Source: an uncultured Mycoplasmatota bacterium
Lineage (GTDB): Bacteria > Bacillota_I > Bacilli_A > RF39 > UBA660
Assembly: GCA_948469295.1 (NCBI GenBank)
Contig: CAOKLK010000054.1
Location: 1 to 5,607 of the forward strand
Length of the DNA: 5,607 nt
Direction of reading: 5' to 3'
This document shows, one piece after another, positions 1 to 4,092 of the stretch (positions are counted from its first letter, which is position 1; each line of letters opens with the position of its first letter). Under the pieces are notes generated by a model. The model did not search any database, was not told where the DNA came from, and saw nothing but the letters and a program-made list of their open reading frames with translations. A program made the translations under genes and the position numbers.

Positions 1-505
1 CAATAAAATTTTTCGGAACAATCGAAGTGATAGGTAGTGCATAAGCTTCTTCATCTCCAACTTGGAATGCATCTTCATTTCTCCAAGCAATATTTTCATC
101 TCTTGTTGTATCAATTCGATAAAGATCTACCAAATGTTTATTGGTATTTACTTCTCTTAATATGGCTTTTTCATTAAACCAGCTTACTTCTTCAAACCCT
201 ACAGTAAAATTAGAATCTTTCGTAAATATTCCATATAAAGTTCCATATTCATATACTGGTGTTCCTGTAACTTTTTGTTCTGGTGTCACAGTTTCAACAA
301 TATATCCTTGTAATGCTTCTAAAGTATGTTCAATTGTAATACCAGTAGCTACTTCTTGTACTTGTACTAATTGTTCTAATACTTTGGCAATTTCTTGTGC
401 TTTTTGTTCTTTTGTTACTTTACGTCTTGCTATATTTAAAATTCTTTTTGCTAACTCTAAATACCCTCTTGTAGTATTTGGTTGCATTATTTCATTTTTT
501 GACAT
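1..505 (-). CDS. Unrecognised protein, N-terminal 168 residues (runs off left edge)
   Basis: The minus strand is open from an ATG at 505-503 to the window edge, giving 168 residues with no stop; the C-terminus is missing. The start is supported by a GGGGG ribosome site at 517-513 and a consensus promoter just upstream. I do not recognise the family. Residues about 13-53 look like an amphipathic helix rich in Lys, Glu and Gln. From about 68 on it looks like a mixed beta region with many aromatic residues (Y85, Y87, Y91, F94, F100, F104, W109, F110, Y129, W141). There is no signal peptide, membrane segment or cysteine in the visible part, so it is probably cytosolic. It is divergent from gerQ, but its promoter looks like vegetative sigma-A, so a sporulation role should not be assumed. 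That it is a real gene is fairly sure; its function is unknown. Confidence 0.82.
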   Translation of the reverse strand, partial: MSKNEIMQPNTTRGYLELAKRILNIARRKVTKEQKAQEIAKVLEQLVQVQEVATGITIEHTLEALQGYIVETVTPEQKVTGTPVYEYGTLYGIFTKDSNFTVGFEEVSWFNEKAILREVNTNKHLVDLYRIDTTRDENIAWRNEDAFQVGDEEAYALPITSIVPKNFI

Positions 506-535
506 TAAAAATCCCCCTTTTTTTCTTGATTTGTT

Positions 536-564
536 ATTTTAGACTATTTTCTTTAAAATGTCAA
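536..564 (-). promoter_or_regulatory. Sigma-A promoter of the partial minus-strand gene
   Basis: On the minus strand there is a perfect -35 hexamer TTGACA (564-559), a 17-base spacer and a -10 hexamer TAAAAT (541-536, 5 of 6 matches). Transcription would start near 529, giving a leader of about 24 bases that holds the GGGGG ribosome site. Both elements and the spacing are near ideal, so a constitutive housekeeping promoter is likely. Confidence 0.75.
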
Positions 565-591
565 CATATTTTTTAAAAATTGTAATATATT
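558..591 (+). promoter_or_regulatory. Probable gerQ promoter (sigma-A-like or sigma-E-like reading)
   Basis: Two readings are possible. As sigma-A: ATGTCA (558-563, 4 of 6), 17 bases, then TGTAAT (581-586, 5 of 6). As sigma-E, the mother-cell sporulation factor that drives gerQ in B. subtilis: CATATT (565-570), 13 bases, then AATATATT (584-591, 5 of 8 against CATACAAT). The sigma-E reading fits the gene's role, but its spacing is short and the DNA is very AT-rich, so neither is firm. A GAGAGGTGA ribosome site follows at 597-605. Confidence 0.35.
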
Positions 592-611
592 TTATAGAGA
601 GGTGATACAAA

Positions 612-971
612 ATGAATGGAAATTTCTATCAAAACCCAACTTTTCCAAAGGCTTCTAATAATTCTAGTCCTACTACTCCTCCAGGTAATATCAGTTATCA
701 AAGCACTATGCCTTTAGAACAAAGTTTGATTGAAAACATTTTAAGATTGAATAAGGGGAAAAAGGTTCGAGCATATGTTTCATATCCAGATTCTAATGAA
801 TGGCGTGATAAAGTTTATGAAGGAATTATTGAAGAATCCGGTCGAGATCATTTAATCATTAGTGATCCAAATACTGGTATCTGGTATTTGATTCGAATGA
901 TTTATTTAAATTATGTCGAGTTTGAAGAAAAAATTAATTATAATGTAGATTATTCTGATACTTTCGATTAA
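612..971 (+). CDS. gerQ: Spore coat protein GerQ
   Basis: 119 residues, starting at an ATG 6-7 bases after a GAGAGGTGA ribosome site. Residues 33-114 match what I recall of Bacillus GerQ (YwdL): a Met-Pro-x-Glu-Gln-Ser lead-in, then IENILRLNKGK (40-50), the core GRDHLIISDPNTG (77-89), and a YLNYVEFEEKI segment (98-108). In B. subtilis GerQ is an inner spore coat protein made in the mother cell, needed for the cortex hydrolase CwlJ to reach the coat and so for Ca-dipicolinate germination; the transglutaminase Tgl crosslinks it through lysines near its N-terminus. Here the N-terminal tail (1-32) is short and rich in Asn, Ser, Thr and Pro, with only one lysine (K13). No cwlJ lies next to it, unlike in Bacillus. 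Its stop codon overlaps the end of the convergent hydrolase gene, and its terminator lies inside that gene. Confidence 0.9.
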   Translation: MNGNFYQNPTFPKASNNSSPTTPPGNISYQSTMPLEQSLIENILRLNKGKKVRAYVSYPDSNEWRDKVYEGIIEESGRDHLIISDPNTGIWYLIRMIYLNYVEFEEKINYNVDYSDTFD

Positions 972-1474
972 CATCTTTCTAGGAACGTTTCTAAATAAGA
1001 ACGTTCTTTTTGTAAGGTTGTGGGAAGTCCATGTCCAGGATAAATTTTAACATCTTGAAATTCTTTTAAAAATATCTTAATGCTGTTTTGTAATTCTTTT
1101 AGGTCTCCTCCTTCTAAATCCCATCGTCCAATACCAGCTTGAAAAATAAAGTCTCCACTAAATAATATATTTTCTTCTTCAAAGTAAAAACTAATGGAAT
1201 CTTTGGAATGCCCAGGATTTTTTAGAACTTTATAATTCCAATCTGAAGGAGGAATATTATGTGTTAAATTTAATCTTTTTTCTAGTTCTTGTAAAGCTCC
1301 AATGTGATCAAAATGATGATGTGTTACCAATATTCCAACGATGTTTTTTTCTTTTATATGTTTTATTATTTTTTCTATTTCATCTCCTGGATCAATTATA
1401 ATTGTTTGATTATTTTGGGTTACTAAGTAGCAGTTTGCTTCTAAAAATCCAACAGGTATTGTTTCTATTTGCAT
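968..1474 (-). CDS. MBL-fold metallo-hydrolase, YqgX/glyoxalase II-like, short form
   Basis: 168 residues from the ATG at 1474. That start is chosen over an ATG 19 codons upstream because AGGAGG sits 7 bases before it and MQIETIPVGFLEANCYLV matches family N-termini. Metallo-beta-lactamase fold with a full set of expected metal ligands: THHHFDH (H52, H54, D56, H57), PGHS (H89), SGD (D108) and PGHG (H148). The stretch FQAGIGRWDLEGG (111-123) is typical of YqgX-type hydrolases, which are related to hydroxyacylglutathione hydrolase (glyoxalase II). It is about 40 residues shorter than B. subtilis YqgX (about 210); the missing part lies between H57 and H89. Soluble and cytosolic, with no signal peptide. 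The true substrate cannot be told from the sequence; a thioester hydrolase is plausible. It overlaps the gerQ end by 4 bases, tail to tail. Confidence 0.88.
   Translation of the reverse strand: MQIETIPVGFLEANCYLVTQNNQTIIIDPGDEIEKIIKHIKEKNIVGILVTHHHFDHIGALQELEKRLNLTHNIPPSDWNYKVLKNPGHSKDSISFYFEEENILFSGDFIFQAGIGRWDLEGGDLKELQNSIKIFLKEFQDVKIYPGHGLPTTLQKERSYLETFLERC
983..1011 (+). terminator. Intrinsic terminator of gerQ, inside the end of the convergent gene
   Basis: Twelve bases after the gerQ stop, GAACGTT-T-CT (983-992, one bulged T) pairs with AGAACGTTC (998-1006) around the loop AAATA, followed by five T (1007-1011). This is a classic intrinsic terminator for plus-strand transcripts. On the minus strand the hairpin has no T-tract, so it should act in one direction only. 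It lies wholly inside codons near 156-165 of the minus-strand hydrolase. Confidence 0.8.
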
Positions 1475-1487
1475 CGTATCTCCTCCT
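1475..1487 (-). promoter_or_regulatory. Ribosome binding site that fixes the MBL hydrolase start
   Basis: AGGAGG (1487-1482) with a 7-base spacer to the ATG at 1474. The site lies inside the longer open frame that starts at 1531, so that upstream ATG is very unlikely to be used. Confidence 0.85.
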
Positions 1488-1503
1488 TTATTTTTTTGAA
1501 ATA

Positions 1504-1532
1504 TAGACAATAAGTTGTCCAAATGATACAAT
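1504..1532 (+). promoter_or_regulatory. Sigma-A promoter of the lemA-family gene
   Basis: TAGACA (1504-1509, 5 of 6), a 17-base spacer, then TACAAT (1527-1532, 5 of 6) preceded by TG at the extended -10 position (1524-1525). Predicted start of transcription is near 1539, giving a leader of about 18 bases that contains AGGA (1545-1548) as ribosome site. An inverted repeat GACAA-TAAG-TTGTC (1506-1519) overlaps the -35 element and spacer. Confidence 0.7.
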
Positions 1533-1556
1533 ATTTTTAAGATTAGGATGTGAAGT

Positions 1557-2102
1557 ATGAATTTGATATATATTATTTTAATTATTATTTTTATTTGTGG
1601 TTTCTTAGGAATGATTTATATTAGTCATTTTAATAATTTACAATATACGAAAACAAAAATTGAAAAAGCGGAAGGAATTATTGATGAAGTATTAAGAAAA
1701 CGATATGATATTGTGTTAAGAACAAGTGATATTGTGAAAAAGAATTTAAAAGAAAAGAAAGATTATTTTAAAGAGTATTTATCTTTACCAGATGAAAAAA
1801 TTGGAAATTTTGAAATGGATCGCAAGTTAAAAGAAGCTATGAATATTATTTTAAATTTAAGAAATGATTATCCAGTATTGCAAAAAAATAATAATATAAA
1901 AGAAATTGTAAGTGAAATTAAAGAAACTGATGAGAAATTATCGGCTGCAATCGCGTATTATAACCGATATACGAATCATTTGAACGAATTGGTCCGCAAG
2001 TTTCCTTCGAATATTGTGGCTTCTTTCCATAATTTTTCGGTTCAACCATTTTTTGATGGCAAAGATATGAATGATGAAGATTTATTAGATTTTAAATTAT
2101 AA
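1557..2102 (+). CDS. lemA: LemA family membrane protein
   Basis: 181 residues, the usual LemA length. One N-terminal membrane helix (residues about 3-23, Ile/Leu-rich), then a helical domain built of long amphipathic helices. Family marks: RKRYD (47-51), matching the usual KRRYD start of the second helix; a central LRNDYPVLQ segment, matching the family's E-x-YP-x-L; then the helix with AIAYYNRYTNHLNEL and the end segment RKFPSNIVASF, matching the conserved YN...FPSNI pattern. The C-terminus ends in acidic residues after QPFFDG. LemA proteins are anchored in the membrane by the first helix; their molecular role is not well established. The start has AGGA 8 bases upstream and follows a good sigma-A promoter. 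It stands alone as a one-gene unit here, divergent from the hydrolase and convergent with ung, with a large hairpin structure beginning at its stop codon. Confidence 0.85.
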   Translation: MNLIYIILIIIFICGFLGMIYISHFNNLQYTKTKIEKAEGIIDEVLRKRYDIVLRTSDIVKKNLKEKKDYFKEYLSLPDEKIGNFEMDRKLKEAMNIILNLRNDYPVLQKNNNIKEIVSEIKETDEKLSAAIAYYNRYTNHLNELVRKFPSNIVASFHNFSVQPFFDGKDMNDEDLLDFKL

Positions 2103-2209
2103 AAGAGGGATTAGATGCTAGTACCTGTCAAGTACTCACTAAATAAAAAGAATGATAAAATTTATTTAGTGTGAATTTTAAAGGTATTATAATCTTATTC
2201 CTCTTTTTT
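2101..2209. terminator. Long inverted-repeat terminator filling the lemA-ung gap
   Basis: Bases 2101-2126 pair with 2207-2182 over 26 positions: 21 Watson-Crick pairs, two G.T wobbles (2109-2199, 2121-2187) and three mismatches (2112, 2117, 2118). The 3' arm runs into TTTTTT (2204-2209), so it can terminate lemA transcripts. In the other direction the arm ends in TTTT (2104-2101) and could serve ung. The two wobbles pair only in plus-strand RNA, so the fold favours that direction. The arms include the lemA stop codon and the last ung codons. It is much larger than a normal terminator and contains a second perfect hairpin. Confidence 0.6.
2137..2171 (+). repeat. Perfect 11-bp inner hairpin
   Basis: CACTAAATAAA (2137-2147) and TTTATTTAGTG (2161-2171) are exact reverse complements around a 13-base loop. 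It is nested in the larger inverted repeat. A further small stem, AGTAC (2120-2124) with GTACT (2132-2136), would directly abut it but competes with the inner part of the large stem. Confidence 0.65.
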
Positions 2210-2869
2210 ATTTAGATCCCAGTTGATTGGTTCTTGATTATTTTGTTTTAGAAACTCATTGGTTTTGGAAAAGGGTTTGCTTCCAAAGAACCCATAGTTT
2301 GCTGAAAATGGACTTGGATGAGCACTAGTGATAACTAAATGTTTTGGATTGGTAATTAAAGCTTTTTTAGCTTTGGCAAAGTTTCCCCATAAGATAAAAA
2401 CAATTGGTTCTTCTTTTTCGTTTAATATTTTTATTATATAGTCCGTTAATCTTTCCCATCCTAAATTTCGATGTGATGCTGGTGTATCTTTGACGACGGT
2501 TAGTACAGCATTTAATAAGAGAACACCTTGTTTTGCCCATCCTGTTAAATCTCCAGAGTTCCTTGGTAAAATTCCTAAATCTGCTTCTAGTTCTTTGTAT
2601 ATATTTTTTAATGATGGTGGTACTTTGATTCCTTCTTGAACAGAAAAGGAAAGTCCATGAGCTTCTTTTTCACCATGATAAGGATCTTGTCCTACTATTA
2701 CTACTTTAACTTCTTTATAAGGAGTTAGTTTTAAAGCATTAAATACATAATCCTTTGGGGGATAAATGATTTTTTTATTGTATTCTTCATCTACTATTTT
2801 TAAAAATTTTTGAAATCCTTCACTTTCCCAAATGATTTTTAATTTTTCATCCCAGTCATTTTGAATCAT
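2195..2869 (-). CDS. ung: Uracil-DNA glycosylase, family 1
   Basis: 224 residues, the normal family length. It removes uracil from DNA by cutting the N-glycosidic bond, the first step of base excision repair after cytosine deamination or dUTP misincorporation. Motifs are complete: GQDPYHG (60-66), with D62 the water-activating residue and Y64 the residue that excludes thymine; F75, which stacks on uracil; LLLNAVLTV with N120, the uracil-reading Asn; and SAHPSPFSA with H184, the second catalytic residue. F188 takes the place of the Leu that fills the gap left by the flipped base in E. coli, as I recall is usual in Bacillota. The C-terminal segment FFGSKPFSKTNEFL (194-207) is also standard. Last gene of the minus-strand cluster, 14 bases after rlmH, ending inside the long inverted repeat. 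No odd residues in the active site. Confidence 0.97.
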   Translation of the reverse strand: MIQNDWDEKLKIIWESEGFQKFLKIVDEEYNKKIIYPPKDYVFNALKLTPYKEVKVVIVGQDPYHGEKEAHGLSFSVQEGIKVPPSLKNIYKELEADLGILPRNSGDLTGWAKQGVLLLNAVLTVVKDTPASHRNLGWERLTDYIIKILNEKEEPIVFILWGNFAKAKKALITNPKHLVITSAHPSPFSANYGFFGSKPFSKTNEFLKQNNQEPINWDLNKKEE

Positions 2870-2885
2870 ACATTGATATCTCCTT
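2867..2885 (-). promoter_or_regulatory. ung ribosome site with a decoy ATG
   Basis: AAGGAG (2885-2880) overlaps the rlmH stop codon. The ung ATG (2869-2867) lies 10 bases from it, while an out-of-frame ATG at 2873-2871 lies only 6 bases away and opens a five-codon frame (MYDSK, then TGA) that overlaps the ung start. Only the 2869 start gives the Ung protein. Confidence 0.6.
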
Positions 2886-3321
2886 ATTTATGATAACTTT
2901 CATTGTTTTGAATTTTAAATGCACGATATATTTGTTCTAATAATATTCCTCGAAATAATCCATGCGGAAATGTAAATTTTGAAAAAGAAATATTTTCTTT
3001 TTTTAAGTTTTTAATTGTGTTTGATAAACCAAAGGAACTTCCAATGATAAATGTGATGTTATTCGTTTTTATAAATAAGTTATTCAAGTGTTTGGCAAAT
3101 TCTTCACTGGAATAGGTTTGACCATCAATTTCTAATGTAATTATATAATCTTTTTCTGCTAATACTTTTTGAATGTTAGCAGTTTCTTTTTCTATGGAAT
3201 CTTCATCTTTAACTTCTATTATTTGTAATTTATGATATTTTTGAATTCGTTTTTGATAATCTTCTATTAGTTCTTTTAGATAGTTTTCTTTGATTTTTCC
3301 CACACATATTATTTTAATCAT
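2884..3321 (-). CDS. rlmH: 23S rRNA pseudouridine-1915 N3-methyltransferase
   Basis: 145 residues, somewhat shorter than the usual near-159. RlmH is a SPOUT-class methyltransferase that acts as a dimer on intact 70S ribosomes and uses S-adenosylmethionine to methylate N3 of pseudouridine 1915 (E. coli numbering) in helix 69 of 23S rRNA. Visible marks: N-terminal IKIICVGKIKENYL (2-15); the cofactor-binding strand FIIGSSFGLS (91-100); SFSKFTFPHGLFRGILLEQ (112-130), which holds the conserved H120 and R124; IYRAFKI; and the invariant C-terminal tail YHK (143-145). The usual IGG is IGS here (S95), and the usual HQL is HGL. The length loss is in the middle, about 40-60. The start overlaps the walJ end by 8 bases, with AAGGTGA (3331-3325) just upstream. 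The walJ-rlmH neighbourhood is typical for Bacilli. Confidence 0.95.
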   Translation of the reverse strand: MIKIICVGKIKENYLKELIEDYQKRIQKYHKLQIIEVKDEDSIEKETANIQKVLAEKDYIITLEIDGQTYSSEEFAKHLNNLFIKTNNITFIIGSSFGLSNTIKNLKKENISFSKFTFPHGLFRGILLEQIYRAFKIQNNESYHK

Positions 3322-4078
3322 AAATCACCTTGGTTATTTCATTTTGTTTTGCACATTCAATATTTTGAAATTCTATTTCGTATTCTTTAAAAGTATTATG
3401 AATCATTTCTAAGGCTTTTTCTTCGGTATTATTTTTATGAGAAAGATGCATTAAAACTATTTTTTCTGTGTTAGGGCCGATTAGTTTAGAAAGATAAAAG
3501 CTTGCATCTTTATTGGATAAATGACCATAGGTTCCCAAGACTCTTGTTTTTAGCCATTTGGGATATGGACCATTCATTAACATTGCTATATCATGATTGC
3601 TTTCAAATAGATAATAATTTCGATTTTTAAGTAAATCAAAGTATTTTCGATTTAGGTAACCAGTATCGGTTAAATATACTACTGACATGTTAGGTTCTTC
3701 TATTACAAAATTTCTAGAATCTGTTACATCATGGGATGTTTTGATAGAAATTACTTTCATATTGTCTAGATAAATATTGTCTTCATAGATGATGATATTA
3801 TCATAATCTTCGATATTTTTTAAATCAAAAAACATTTTTTGTGTCATGTAGACTTTGGGATGATATTTTTTGACAAAGCGTTCTAATGCTGCGATGTGAT
3901 CGTTGTGAGTATGACTAATGATAATTGCTTCAATATTTTCTGGCGATTCATTTATTTCTTTTAATTTTTCGGTAATATATTTTACATTTTTTCCAATATC
4001 AATTAGTATTTTATGAGTTCCATTACTAATGAATGTGCTATTTCCTTCGGAACCGCTTGCTAAAACACATATTTTCAT
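3314..4078 (-). CDS. walJ: WalJ/YycJ family MBL-fold hydrolase
   Basis: 254 residues from the ATG at 4078 (B. subtilis YycJ is about 264). A longer open frame starts five codons upstream at 4093, but that ATG has no ribosome site, while TGGAG sits 9 bases before 4078 and MKICVLASGSEGNST is the standard family start. Metallo-beta-lactamase fold with a full set of likely metal ligands: SHTHNDH (H56, H58, D60, H61), SHD (H116), TDTG (D138) and GHLSN (H186), followed by ESNHD-type and HLSHKNN motifs (H162, H211, H214) typical of YycJ. Family members are proposed DNA-processing nucleases; YycJ is encoded downstream of the WalRK cell-wall sensor system in Bacilli and has been linked to coordinating division with replication, but its exact substrate is not settled. 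Cytosolic. It shares one base with the peptidase stop (TAATG) and overlaps rlmH. Confidence 0.93.
   Translation of the reverse strand: MKICVLASGSEGNSTFISNGTHKILIDIGKNVKYITEKLKEINESPENIEAIIISHTHNDHIAALERFVKKYHPKVYMTQKMFFDLKNIEDYDNIIIYEDNIYLDNMKVISIKTSHDVTDSRNFVIEEPNMSVVYLTDTGYLNRKYFDLLKNRNYYLFESNHDIAMLMNGPYPKWLKTRVLGTYGHLSNKDASFYLSKLIGPNTEKIVLMHLSHKNNTEEKALEMIHNTFKEYEIEFQNIECAKQNEITKVIYD
3325..3331 (-). promoter_or_regulatory. rlmH ribosome site inside walJ
   Basis: AAGGTGA lies within the last codons of walJ, 3 bases before the rlmH ATG at 3321. With the 8-base gene overlap this suggests that ribosomes finishing walJ feed rlmH translation. Confidence 0.6.
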
Positions 4079-4092
4079 TAGTACAAACTCCA
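4076..4092 (-). promoter_or_regulatory. TAATG stop-start junction and walJ ribosome site
   Basis: The peptidase stop TAA (4080-4078) and the walJ ATG (4078-4076) share one base. The ribosome site TGGAG (4092-4088) lies in the last Trp-Ser codons of the peptidase. This arrangement usually means coupled translation by reinitiation. Confidence 0.75.

Noticed and set aside
141..542. 133-codon open frame on the plus strand
   Set aside because: It lies antisense to the well-supported minus-strand gene at 1-505, has no ribosome site, and its Cys/Ser/Thr-rich translation looks like a shadow.
1475..1531. Longer N-terminus for the MBL hydrolase (start at 1531)
   Set aside because: The extra 19 codons contain the AGGAGG ribosome site of the downstream ATG and do not resemble the family N-terminus.
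2126..2131. TTGACA on the minus strand downstream of ung
   Set aside because: The position 17 bases on reads CCTCTT, not a -10 element.
2186..2193. TATAAT on both strands inside the lemA-ung gap
   Set aside because: No acceptable -35 element at 16-18 bases on either strand; expected by chance in AT-rich DNA.
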